Source of the DNA: Lachnospiraceae bacterium
GTDB taxonomy: Bacteria > Bacillota > Clostridia > Lachnospirales > Lachnospiraceae
Direction of reading: 5' to 3'
NCBI GenBank assembly: GCA_024691065.1
Contig: JAILOA010000350.1
Coordinates: 1-33,744, forward strand
DNA: 33,744 nucleotides
In this document: positions 16,092 through 24,836 of the stretch, piece after piece
Numbering within the stretch: position 1 is the first letter of the stretch
Layout of the letters: every line of letters starts with the position of its first letter
Position numbers and translations under genes: made by a program
The notes under the pieces: generated by a model
The model's database searches: none
What the model was told of the DNA's origin: nothing
Seen by the model: only the letters and a program-made list of their open reading frames with translations

Positions 16092-17729
16092 ATGGCTTCT
16101 AAATCCAATTCCGGGAATTTTTTAAGACAGGGCAGTATATTGGCTGCCACAAGCATATTGGTCAGATTGATAGGTATGCTTTACAGAATTCCCCTGGCAA
16201 ATATAATAGGCGATGAAGGAAATGGTATATATTCTCCGGCGTATGAGGTATATAGTCTTCTTTTGATTTTGTCTTCAAATGCCATGCCTCTTGCAGTATC
16301 CAAGATGGTATCCGAAAAAATGGCAAAGAGAAAATATCAGGAAACCAAAAAGGTCTTTAAATGCTCTCTGATATTTGCTTCCTGTACCGGTGGTATATGT
16401 GCATTATTCCTGTTTTTCGGTGCAGACTTTTTGGAAAGAGTTTTTTATTCAAAGCTTGCGGGCATAAATATTCCATTTAAAATACTTGCTCCGACAATTT
16501 TCATTGTGGCAATCCTTGGTGTTTTAAGAGGTTTCTTTGAAGGCAATAAAACCATGATTCCAACGGCATTTTCGCAGGTTATTGAACAGATAGTAAATGC
16601 ATTTATCAGTGTTTATGCGGCTTATATGTTTATCTACCTGCACAGTGCAAGCCCTTATGTATCCGCATGGGGTGCAGCGGGCGGAACGATGGGTACCTGT
16701 ATTGGTGCATTCAGTGCCCTCATTATAATGATTTTATTATATATACTCTTCGGACCTTATTTTATAAAGCTTTTTAAGAAAGATAAGAGAAAGCATGTAC
16801 TTGATACAATAAGTATATTTAAACTGGTTATTGTTACGGTAACACCTATTATACTTAGTCAGACCGTATATCAGCTGAGTGGAACCATCGACACCATCCT
16901 ATTTAATAAATTTATGGATATCCGTGATATTAATGTAATAGATATCAAGAAAATGCTTGGTATATATAGTACAGATTACAGACTTCTTGTAAATGTACCG
17001 ATAGCTATTTCAACAGCAATTTGTTCTTCGATGATCCCAAGTCTCGTAAGAGCCTATGTAAATAAAGAGAAGGACATTATAGAAAGCAGCATAAGTCTTG
17101 CCATAAAATTCAATATGATTATTGCAATTCCATCCGCCTTTGGTCTTGCAATTCTCGGAAAACCGATATTACAGCTCATTTTTTCAAATACTGACATAAA
17201 TATGGGATCAATAATGCTTATGACAGGTAGCTCATGCATTATATTTTATTCATTATCAACAGTAACCAGCGGCGTATTGCAAAGTGTTAATAAAATGAGG
17301 GTGCCGGTTATAAATGCCGCAATTTCATTGGTTTTACACATCATCCTTGTAATCCTTCTTATTGCATTTACAGGACTTGGTCCTTATGCCCTGGTAGTAG
17401 GAAATGTTACTTACCCGCTTGTGGTTTGTATATTAAATGCATTTTCGCTTAAGAAGTATATTGGATTTAAGCAGGAGATTAAGAATACATTTATTGCACC
17501 GATTTTAGTTTCCGTCGGAATGTCCGTTGTGACAATAATTGTCTGCTATGGCTTGATAGCCATAACTCATAAAACGGTTATCGGTGTTCTTATCGGAGTT
17601 ATGGTTGCGGTTACATTATATTTTGTCGGAATTCTTAAATCCAAATGTCTTACAAAAGATGAGCTTTTCCAATTCCCTTATGGCCGAACAATGTATACAA
17701 TTGCTGTCAGATTTAAATTAATGAAATAA
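16092..17729 (+). CDS. SpoVB/YtgP (MurJ-like) MATE-family flippase
   Basis: Polytopic membrane protein (545 residues, 12-14 hydrophobic segments) of the MVF/MOP superfamily. The start NFLRQGSILAATSILVRLIG and MLYRIPLANIIGDEGNGIY are typical of the YtgP/SpoVB group, whose member YtgP is a lipid II flippase (MurJ) in Bacillus subtilis. The likely job is to flip undecaprenyl-linked peptidoglycan or polysaccharide precursors across the membrane. The next gene encodes a UppP-like protein, also an undecaprenyl-carrier theme, and the elongasome genes lie further on. Start ATG 16092 has an AAAGGA site upstream. Sporulation-specific SpoVB and vegetative MurJ cannot be separated from sequence alone. 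Confidence 0.88.
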   Translation: MASKSNSGNFLRQGSILAATSILVRLIGMLYRIPLANIIGDEGNGIYSPAYEVYSLLLILSSNAMPLAVSKMVSEKMAKRKYQETKKVFKCSLIFASCTGGICALFLFFGADFLERVFYSKLAGINIPFKILAPTIFIVAILGVLRGFFEGNKTMIPTAFSQVIEQIVNAFISVYAAYMFIYLHSASPYVSAWGAAGGTMGTCIGAFSALIIMILLYILFGPYFIKLFKKDKRKHVLDTISIFKLVIVTVTPIILSQTVYQLSGTIDTILFNKFMDIRDINVIDIKKMLGIYSTDYRLLVNVPIAISTAICSSMIPSLVRAYVNKEKDIIESSISLAIKFNMIIAIPSAFGLAILGKPILQLIFSNTDINMGSIMLMTGSSCIIFYSLSTVTSGVLQSVNKMRVPVINAAISLVLHIILVILLIAFTGLGPYALVVGNVTYPLVVCILNAFSLKKYIGFKQEIKNTFIAPILVSVGMSVVTIIVCYGLIAITHKTVIGVLIGVMVAVTLYFVGILKSKCLTKDELFQFPYGRTMYTIAVRFKLMK

Positions 17730-17742
17730 GGAGTGAATATTT

Positions 17743-18591
17743 ATGACAACCTTTATTTATATTCTATCATCCCTCTTTTACGGATTATTTGAGGCAATAC
17801 TTTTTGACGGTGCCGGTATGATAAACTTTCTTGAAAAGATCAGTAAAACAAATGTTATATCCACAGGTTACAGTGTTTATCTTTTCAGCGTTATCGGCTT
17901 TATAATTGCGATTATAATAATGCTTAGAAATGAATTTAAGTATATCATTAAAGGTTACATAAGCTTTTTTACAAAGTCTTCGGGAGCCGGGAGCGAAAGA
18001 AGAACTTCAGACAGTGATTCAAATTCCGGAAAAAGAAGGGCTCAGAAAAACTATTTTCCGTATTCATTAGGTGTTTTGATTTCTATTATCATTGCAATTA
18101 CATTATCAAATTTTGTGATGGGATATATAAAGGAAACCATAGAAATTCCTTTCTTTACGGGAGCAGGATTTATTATTTCGGCTCTTTTCATGCTGATATT
18201 TATATTTGCAAACAAAGGAAATTACAAAGCTGATTCATTTATGCTATGGATAAGCTTTCCGGTTGGTATTGCAGCCGGTATTTCACCTACTCCGGGTGTT
18301 TCATGTATATTAATTGCAATGACCGCGTTGGTGCTTGCAGGTTGTGAGGTACATTTTGCTTACAGATATGCTTTACTTATTGATATTCCTGTTATGATTG
18401 TCTCTCTTGTAAATACATATAAGCATTTAATGATTGATTTTAAATTTTCACCGATTTGCATTGTTGCTCTTATTATTTCAACAGTCGGAAGTATGATAGG
18501 TATTGTTTTCTTTGATAAGATACAGGAAACAAAGATAATTTATATATTCCCTGTGATTTCTCTTGCACTTGGAATATTTATGGGATTATAA
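17743..18591 (+). CDS. UppP/BacA-like membrane protein with degenerate active site
   Basis: A 282-residue membrane protein with about seven or eight hydrophobic segments. Its topology and two motif regions resemble undecaprenyl-pyrophosphate phosphatase. The first, GLFEAILFDGAGMINFL (14-30), matches UppP's GLTEFLPISSSGHL but keeps only one Glu (E17) and lacks the Ser-Ser-x-x-His part. The second, GISPTPGVSCILIA (179-192), aligns with the ALIPGTSRSGATI motif, followed by a well-matching stretch (AYRYALLIDIPVMIVS versus ARFSFLLAIPVILGA), but the catalytic Arg of SRSG is replaced. A charged cytoplasmic loop (79-102) is Ser/Arg/Lys-rich. It starts 13 bp after the flippase gene and is probably cotranscribed. 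It may be a non-catalytic carrier-binding partner or a divergent phosphatase; the homology is judged by eye. Confidence 0.6.
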   Translation: MTTFIYILSSLFYGLFEAILFDGAGMINFLEKISKTNVISTGYSVYLFSVIGFIIAIIIMLRNEFKYIIKGYISFFTKSSGAGSERRTSDSDSNSGKRRAQKNYFPYSLGVLISIIIAITLSNFVMGYIKETIEIPFFTGAGFIISALFMLIFIFANKGNYKADSFMLWISFPVGIAAGISPTPGVSCILIAMTALVLAGCEVHFAYRYALLIDIPVMIVSLVNTYKHLMIDFKFSPICIVALIISTVGSMIGIVFFDKIQETKIIYIFPVISLALGIFMGL

Positions 18592-18742
18592 AAAATTATA
18601 TAGGTATTTTATATATTTAGGGATTAAAGTAATGTATAAAATTCGGGGATTTTAGATTTATCGAAATAATTTTAAATTCTGTTTTTAATGGGAATGTAGT
18701 AATCATAAAACTTAACTTAAAAAAGTGAGGATTATATTTAAA

Positions 18743-21700
18743 ATGGCAGTAGCAAACAAGAAAAGTGATAATACAACTAAATCAAGCAACAGTAGTTCGG
18801 GAAGAACTACCGGAAGTAAAAGAACATCAAGAAATTCAAATTCCGCTAATAAGACATCTTCCTCCGGGACGTCTTCCGCTAAGACTTCTTCCGGAAAAAC
18901 AACCGGTTCTAAGAGTTCTTCCGGAAGCAGGCGTACTTCAAGAAGCAAGGCCGCAGAAAAAAAACGCGAAGAGGCTTATCAGCAAATTAATGATTATGAG
19001 GACAATAAAGCATTTGCACATAGTTTATATCTGGTTATATGCATTATAGTTTCAATGTTTTTATACTTATGTTTCTTCGGGCTTTGTTCCAAGCTTGGTA
19101 TAGTATTCACCGGAATATTTTTCGGAATATTCGGATGGAGTGCATGGCTTCTTCCTATTTATGTTATATTTACATCTGTTCTCATCTTTGCAAATCCGGG
19201 TAATAAGAAAATCAGACGTTGGGTTATAGCGACTTATTTATACATTTTCTTTACTAAAATGTTTTTCCAGGTTATTTCAGGAAATGATTCAATTATAGAA
19301 TATTTTCACAGCAATCATATTATCCATAAAAATTTCTTCGAATGTCTTTATTTGTCATTTAAGGACATTTCGGTTCTGGGAAAGCTTAATGGTGGCTTAT
19401 TCTGTAAGCTTTTATGTAATGGCTTGACTGCGATTCTCGGTAAGGTCGGTTCTGCTTTTATAGCCATAGCGGGGATGGTTCTATGCGTGGTGCTTGGTTT
19501 TGGTAAAGAGATAACAATTTATTTCAGAAGAAAAAATGAATATAACCAAAGGATGGAAGAGTTAAGGCAGGAATATGTTGAAGAAGAACCTGTTGTAACC
19601 GGTACGGTAAAACCTGCTCCGAAGCCTTTACCTGATAATTACTCTTTCAGAGAACCAAGGCCTGAGAATGCTATATATGACGAAGCTAAGGTAAATGAAG
19701 CTGCGACCCGAATGCCTTCTGCTCACCAAAATACCGTAGAAACTTTAGCTTCCGATAAAACCTCCGATAATATGAATGCCGGCACAAGGAGAAGAAGATC
19801 CAAAACATCTACCGAAAATTCAAATTCATTAAATGATGAAAATGCTTCAAATTCAAAGGGACCGAATTTCAATTTTATTTCTTTTATAAATAATAAAAGG
19901 AACAATGGTAATCAGGAAAACGCCGAAAATGTAGTCGATGAAGGTAATACACAACCGTCAAAGAGAAACTTTTTCAGTAATCTACCTAATTATATTGAAA
20001 ACAAAAAAGAAGAGAATGAAACCGATGCTCCTGTTAATAAACCAAAGCAGGATGATAACGGCGAGCCTGTTTACAAACGCGAATTAAGAGATAAATTTGA
20101 TAAAAATAAAACTAAAAATGCATCTGATGCTGATTCAAAAGGCACTGATATTAAGAATGGATCTGCGTCAAATTCCGACAAACCGGTCGCTTCATTTTCC
20201 GGAAATAAAGCAGGATTAGAGGAAATAAAGACTAACGAAGAGGAAATCGAGGCTGCAATTAATGATTCCGATAATGAGGCACTTAAGGCAGCTAAGAAGG
20301 AGGCAAAGGCTCCTAAGAAACGATCAGAAAGAAAGTCCGCAAAAAAGATGGATAAGAATGAACTTGATGAGGCTGTTTCAAAGTTTGGGGAGTCATTCGA
20401 AGATGCCGAAGAGGTCGATGATTACATTTATCCGACCTATGATTTGCTGGATCCGGTTCCTGTTTTAAATGATAAGATTAATTCGGATGCCGAACTTATG
20501 GAAATGGCCGATAAGTTGCAGGAAACCCTTAAGAGCTTCGGTGTAAATGTTACGATTGAAGATGTTGTTTCCGGTCCTTCGGTTACAAGATTTGAGCTTA
20601 AACCGGAAGTCGGTGTTAAGGTTAATAAGGTTAAATCTTTGAGTGATGATATTATGCTTTCTCTCGCTGTAAAGTCAATAAGAATCGAGGCTCCGATTCC
20701 GGGTAAATCTGCAATCGGTATCGAGATTCCAAATGCAAAGAAGCGTCCCGTTACATTCAGGGAATTAATTGAGGGTGAAGAGTTTAAGGATTCAAATGCA
20801 GGTCTTGCCTTTGCTGTAGGTAAGGATATATACGGTAAAATCATAGTTACCGATATTGAGAAAATGCCGCATTTGCTTGTTGCAGGTGCTACAGGTTCCG
20901 GTAAATCGGTGTGTATAAATACTCTTATTATGAGTTTATTGTATAAATATAAGCCAAATGAGCTTAAGCTTATAATGATTGATCCTAAGGTTGTTGAATT
21001 ATCGGTTTATAACGGTATTCCTCATCTTTTCTGTCCTGTCGTTACAGATGCCAAGGAAGCAGCGGCTGCGCTTAACTGGGCAGTTGCGGAAATGATGAAG
21101 AGATATAATAAGTTTAAGGAACTCGGTGTCAGAAATATAAAGGGATATAATAAAAAGGTTGCGAGTGTTCCGAATGCCGAAGATGCCGGATATGGTCATA
21201 TGTGTTCTCTCGTACTTATAGTTGACGAGTTTGCGGACCTTATGGCAGTTGCATCGAAGGAAGTTGAGCAGGCGGTATGTAGAATCGCGCAGCTTGCCCG
21301 TGCGGCCGGAATACATTTAATTCTTGCCACACAAAGACCTTCGGTAGATGTTATCACCGGTCTTATCAAGGCAAATATTCCTTCGAGAATTGCGCTTTCA
21401 ACTTCATCTGCCATCGACTCGAGAACCATTATTGATATGGCGGGAGCGGAGAAACTTGTAGGACACGGCGATATGCTCTTTTTCCCTGCCGGAAGTTCAG
21501 AGCCTGCACGTTTGCAGGGTAGTTTCTTAACCGATGAAGAGATTGAAAGAGTAACTAATTTCCTTAAAGATAATAATGATGCACCTGTATATGACAGGTC
21601 CGTAACTAAGGTTGTTCAGGTGACCGAAACCAATGATGCTTCAAAGGAACAGGATGACAGGGATGAATATTTTGAGCAGGCAGCGAGATTTGTAATTGAA

Positions 21701-22033
21701 TCCGAGCGTGCTTCAGCCGGTCAACTTCAAAGAAAATTTAAAATCGGTTTTAACAGAGCAGGCAGAATTTTAGACCAGCTTTGTGAAGCCGGAATTGTCG
21801 GTGAATCGGAGGGAACCAAGCCACGTGCGGTTCTTGTTACAATCCCCGAATTAAATATGATGTTGGGTGTCGGAGCAGAAGACGATTCTTCTGAAGAAAA
21901 TGAGGATTCTACAGAAGATGAGATAAATGATTCCGTTGCCTTGGATGCATTAGCTTCATTGGAAGAATCTAATGATAATCCGTCCGGAGAACTTACTGAC
22001 ATAAATACTTCGGATGATGATACGAATGATTAA
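18743..22033 (+). CDS. ftsK: DNA translocase FtsK/SpoIIIE
   Basis: ATP-driven DNA pump at the division septum that clears chromosomal DNA. The 1096 residues comprise a Ser/Thr/Lys-rich low-complexity N-terminus (about 1-75), four membrane segments (about 90-260), a long charged linker (about 270-560), the motor, and a gamma winged-helix domain (about 972-1035, with ASAGQLQRKFKIGFNRAGRI) that reads polar DNA motifs. Walker A is GATGSGKS (715-722), Walker B is SLVLIVDEFADLM, and LARAAGIHLILATQRPSVDV is typical of the family. An acidic Asp/Glu/Ser-rich tail of about 55 residues follows. I prefer the ATG at 18743, giving MAVANKK; a GTG at 18725 overlaps the GTGAGG ribosome binding site. SpoIIIE and FtsK cannot be separated without knowing whether the host sporulates. 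The 151-bp gap upstream has no confident promoter. Confidence 0.93.
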   Translation: MAVANKKSDNTTKSSNSSSGRTTGSKRTSRNSNSANKTSSSGTSSAKTSSGKTTGSKSSSGSRRTSRSKAAEKKREEAYQQINDYEDNKAFAHSLYLVICIIVSMFLYLCFFGLCSKLGIVFTGIFFGIFGWSAWLLPIYVIFTSVLIFANPGNKKIRRWVIATYLYIFFTKMFFQVISGNDSIIEYFHSNHIIHKNFFECLYLSFKDISVLGKLNGGLFCKLLCNGLTAILGKVGSAFIAIAGMVLCVVLGFGKEITIYFRRKNEYNQRMEELRQEYVEEEPVVTGTVKPAPKPLPDNYSFREPRPENAIYDEAKVNEAATRMPSAHQNTVETLASDKTSDNMNAGTRRRRSKTSTENSNSLNDENASNSKGPNFNFISFINNKRNNGNQENAENVVDEGNTQPSKRNFFSNLPNYIENKKEENETDAPVNKPKQDDNGEPVYKRELRDKFDKNKTKNASDADSKGTDIKNGSASNSDKPVASFSGNKAGLEEIKTNEEEIEAAINDSDNEALKAAKKEAKAPKKRSERKSAKKMDKNELDEAVSKFGESFEDAEEVDDYIYPTYDLLDPVPVLNDKINSDAELMEMADKLQETLKSFGVNVTIEDVVSGPSVTRFELKPEVGVKVNKVKSLSDDIMLSLAVKSIRIEAPIPGKSAIGIEIPNAKKRPVTFRELIEGEEFKDSNAGLAFAVGKDIYGKIIVTDIEKMPHLLVAGATGSGKSVCINTLIMSLLYKYKPNELKLIMIDPKVVELSVYNGIPHLFCPVVTDAKEAAAALNWAVAEMMKRYNKFKELGVRNIKGYNKKVASVPNAEDAGYGHMCSLVLIVDEFADLMAVASKEVEQAVCRIAQLARAAGIHLILATQRPSVDVITGLIKANIPSRIALSTSSAIDSRTIIDMAGAEKLVGHGDMLFFPAGSSEPARLQGSFLTDEEIERVTNFLKDNNDAPVYDRSVTKVVQVTETNDASKEQDDRDEYFEQAARFVIESERASAGQLQRKFKIGFNRAGRILDQLCEAGIVGESEGTKPRAVLVTIPELNMMLGVGAEDDSSEENEDSTEDEINDSVALDALASLEESNDNPSGELTDINTSDDDTND

Positions 22034-22059
22034 AATATTTTTATAATAATTGTATTTTT

Positions 22060-22165
22060 TAAAGCTTTTAGGATATTTCAGGCAGGTAAGTCACGGTAAA
22101 TATAATTGCCGGCGGGTCGTATGCATTTATATTCTAAAAGCTTTAACTCAGTTCAATCAGGAGTT
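22060..22165 (+). promoter_or_regulatory. Candidate structured 5' leader of the ATP-grasp gene
   Basis: TAAAGCTTTTAGGATAT (22060-22076) and ATATTCTAAAAGCTTTA (22129-22145) are complementary over 17 bp with one mismatch. They enclose 52 nt containing a second hairpin, CGGTAA/TTGCCG (22094-22111). AACTC (22145-22149) can also pair with GAGTT (22161-22165), which would hide the ribosome binding site AGGAG at 22159-22163. No known riboswitch class is recognised. Confidence 0.4.
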
Positions 22166-22172
22166 TTATTTT

Positions 22173-23324
22173 ATGATTAATGGTAAATATGCCGGTATTG
22201 TTATTTATAATACCTTTCTGAATACAAAAAAATATTCCGAGCATGTTGACTGGTTGCTTGATGCAGCTAAAAGGCATGATATATTGCTTATGCCGGTCGG
22301 AAATTCCGATATAATTTCTGTTATTAATCCGGATGGTGAAGTAAAATGTGCTTTATCTTCGGCTGTAAATCTTCTGAAATACGGATTTATAGAATCACCG
22401 GATGAATTACAGGATGAATATGCTGCTATAAATAAGATTGATGAAGATTCACAGAATTCTGAGTCTTTGATAGAGGATTCATATGATTCTGAGTCTTTGA
22501 TAGAGGATTCACAGGATTCTGAGTCTTTGATAAAAGATTCACATCATTTTAATATAGATTTACTTGATTTTATTATTTATTGGGATAAAGATATAAGGCT
22601 CGGAAAGCTTCTGGAAGAAAGCCTGGATGCAAAATTCTTTAATGCTATTGATTCTGTTGCAATTTGTGATGATAAATATGAAACATATCTAAAACTTTCT
22701 AAATGGAACAAAGAAAATCCCGATAAAAAACTGAATCTTATAAAAACCATACTTGTTCCAATGACCTATGAAAATATCGGATTTAGCAAGTTTGATGATA
22801 ATTCTCTTGATTTTATTAAGAAAATAGGAGATACTTTATCCTATCCTTTTATTATAAAGGAATGCTTCGGTTCCTTCGGAGCCCAGGTATATAAGGCCGA
22901 CAATGAAAAAGAGGCTGTTAATATCATTAAAGCACATGAAAGGCATCCTCTCATTTGTCAGGAATATATCGAAGAATCGAAAGGCGAAGATGTAAGGATA
23001 CAGGTTGTAGGCGACAGGGTAGTATGTGCAATGCACAGGAAAGCCAATAATGATGACTTCAGGGCAAATATTACCAACGGCGGAACTGCCTATAATTATG
23101 AGCCTTCGGAAAAAGAAAAGGAAATTGCATTAAATGTAACTAAGGCTTTAGGGCTTACCTTTACAGGCGTGGATTTATTATTTTCGGATAAGAAAGCGGA
23201 AATTGTCTGCGAGGTTAATTCCAATGCGCATTTTAAAAATATCAGTGAATGCACCGGTATAAATGTAGCGGAGGAGATTATTTCTTATATTTGCGATTGT
23301 TTAGTTAATTCCAAGCATTCATAA
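22173..23324 (+). CDS. ATP-grasp (RimK-like) ligase family protein
   Basis: A 383-residue protein with an ATP-grasp ligase domain in its C-terminal two-thirds. Segments supporting this include YPFIIKECFGSFGAQVYKA (nucleotide-binding Lys and Gly-rich loop), LICQEYIEESKGEDVRIQVV (hinge and ribose contacts), DDFRANITNGGTA (RimK-type RxN motif), and FTGVDLLFSDKKAEIVCEVN (metal-binding Glu and Asn). RimK relatives attach amino acids to peptide or coenzyme acceptors; the substrate here is unknown. The N-terminal part (about 1-150) has an insertion of three 10-residue repeats (92-121). The ATG at 22173 was chosen because AGGAG lies nine bases upstream; upstream in-frame alternatives lack a site and would span the leader structure. 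It is 174 bp upstream of a PLP enzyme gene. Confidence 0.82.
   Translation: MINGKYAGIVIYNTFLNTKKYSEHVDWLLDAAKRHDILLMPVGNSDIISVINPDGEVKCALSSAVNLLKYGFIESPDELQDEYAAINKIDEDSQNSESLIEDSYDSESLIEDSQDSESLIKDSHHFNIDLLDFIIYWDKDIRLGKLLEESLDAKFFNAIDSVAICDDKYETYLKLSKWNKENPDKKLNLIKTILVPMTYENIGFSKFDDNSLDFIKKIGDTLSYPFIIKECFGSFGAQVYKADNEKEAVNIIKAHERHPLICQEYIEESKGEDVRIQVVGDRVVCAMHRKANNDDFRANITNGGTAYNYEPSEKEKEIALNVTKALGLTFTGVDLLFSDKKAEIVCEVNSNAHFKNISECTGINVAEEIISYICDCLVNSKHS
22446..22535 (+). repeat. Three 30-bp in-frame tandem repeats in the ATP-grasp gene
   Basis: Units at 22446-22475, 22476-22505 and 22506-22535 differ at only a few positions and encode DSQNSESLIE, DSYDSESLIE and DSQDSESLIK. A further GATTCACA begins a partial fourth copy. 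The reading frame is preserved. Confidence 0.93.
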
Positions 23325-23498
23325 GCCGGAAACTAAGTGTATTAAAGAATATCTGCTTAATTTTAGGTTAAATACGGATAATAAATTTAAATAAATTAAC
23401 ACTTTAAACATAAATATATGTTAATACTGTTTGGGTTTTAAACTAAATATTAAGATTTGTATAAAAATAATTTGTATCAAAATAAAAGGAAAAATGTT

Positions 23499-24785
23499 AT
23501 GAATAATTATTTGGAAGAAGTTTATTTAAAACGAGGTATATCAAAAGAGGTTTTTGGGCTTGTAAATAAGGCTGAGGCTTCTCTTGAAAAGGAATTTAAG
23601 ACAATTGATGAAATTAGTGAGATTAATCAGCTAAAGGTTTTAAATGCTATGCAGGATGTTTCTGTGAATACGGAATGCTTAGGTGAATCAACCGGATACG
23701 GTTATGATGATTACGGAAGGGAAACACTTGAAAAGCTCTATGCCAAGGTTTTTAAAGCGGAAGCTGCTCTTGTAAGACCTTCTATTACCTGCGGAACCCA
23801 TGCCCTTACTATAGTGCTTTCCGCAATATTAAGGCCGGGCGATATATTGTACTGCCCTGCAGGAAGGCCTTATGATACCTTGGAAGGCGTAATAGGCTTA
23901 AAGGATGAGAATCCACCGGGATCATTAAAGGAATTTAACATAGGATATCTGGAAACCCCTTTAAAAGATGATGATTTTAACTATCCGGAAATTGAAAAGA
24001 CATTAAAAGAAAATAAGAATATTAAACTTATAGAGATACAACGATCTAAAGGATATGACGCGAGAACCTCATTTACAATTAAAAGAATGGGTGAACTCAT
24101 CGAATTTATCAGAAAAATAAGAGAAGATTTGATAATAATGGTTGACAACTGCTATGGTGAGTTTGTAGAATTATCCGAGCCGATAGAAATCGGCGCTGAT
24201 GTAATCGCAGGCTCTCTTATCAAGAACCCCGGCGGCGGTCTTGCTCCGATTGGAGGTTATATCGCCGGAAATACTGATTTAATCGAGCTTTGTGCGAACC
24301 GCCTTACATCTCCCGGACTCGGAGCTGAGGTTGGTGCGACTCTTGGTTTAAACAGAAGTTTTTTCCAGGGCTTCTTTATGTCACCTGTTATTACAGCAAA
24401 TGCCTTAAAAGCAGCGGTTCTTGCGGCAAAGGTTTATGAGGAGCTTGGATTTGTGACCATTCCGCCTTCAAATTCAGAAAGAACAGACATTATACAAGCG
24501 GTTAAGCTTGGAAAACCAGAGTATCTTATTGCATTTTGCAAGGGAATACAGGCAGGATCTGCGGTTGATTCCAATGTATTGCCGGAGCCTTACCCTATGC
24601 CGGGTTATCACAGTGATGTAATAATGGCTGCCGGTGCATTTATACAAGGATCATCCATAGAATTATCCGCAGATGGTCCGTTGGAAGAGCCTTATTGTGT
24701 GTACTTTCAAGGCGGTCTGACCTATCCTTCGGCAAAATTTGGTATTTCAATGTCTGTACAAGCTTTACAAAATGTGTTAGAATGA
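23499..24785 (+). CDS. Methionine gamma-lyase family ('aluminium resistance' protein) PLP enzyme
   Basis: A 428-residue fold-type I PLP enzyme of the YnbB group, annotated as methionine gamma-lyase family or aluminium resistance protein. Family segments include STGYGYDDYGRETLEKLYA, VRPSITCGTHAL and the aspartate-containing MVDNCYGEF (cofactor ring contact). The PLP lysine is predicted to be K242 in GSLIKNPGGGLAPIGGYIAG. The actual substrate is not established for most members; cleavage of a sulfur amino acid is possible. The ATG at 23499 has AAAGGA eight bases upstream and gives the family-like start MNNYLEEVYLKRG. It sits upstream of radC by 51 bp. In other Clostridia this gene follows mutS-mutL-miaA; here mutS is 9 kb upstream and mutL and miaA are not between them. 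Confidence 0.9.
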   Translation: MNNYLEEVYLKRGISKEVFGLVNKAEASLEKEFKTIDEISEINQLKVLNAMQDVSVNTECLGESTGYGYDDYGRETLEKLYAKVFKAEAALVRPSITCGTHALTIVLSAILRPGDILYCPAGRPYDTLEGVIGLKDENPPGSLKEFNIGYLETPLKDDDFNYPEIEKTLKENKNIKLIEIQRSKGYDARTSFTIKRMGELIEFIRKIREDLIIMVDNCYGEFVELSEPIEIGADVIAGSLIKNPGGGLAPIGGYIAGNTDLIELCANRLTSPGLGAEVGATLGLNRSFFQGFFMSPVITANALKAAVLAAKVYEELGFVTIPPSNSERTDIIQAVKLGKPEYLIAFCKGIQAGSAVDSNVLPEPYPMPGYHSDVIMAAGAFIQGSSIELSADGPLEEPYCVYFQGGLTYPSAKFGISMSVQALQNVLE

Positions 24786-24836
24786 CTCTGTATGTTTTGG
24801 GGAACACGTCTTTCATTCCGGTGAAAGGATTCATAC

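Noticed and set aside
18712..19049. Overlapping reading frames on both strands at the start of ftsK (78 and 94 codons)
   Set aside because: They are by-products of the repetitive Ser/Thr/Lys codons of the FtsK N-terminus and have skewed composition (Leu/Glu/Val- or Arg/Leu/Pro-rich).
23325..23498. Promoter search upstream of the methionine-gamma-lyase-like gene
   Set aside because: Several AT-rich near-matches exist, but none combines good -35 and -10 boxes with 17-bp spacing, so none is reported.
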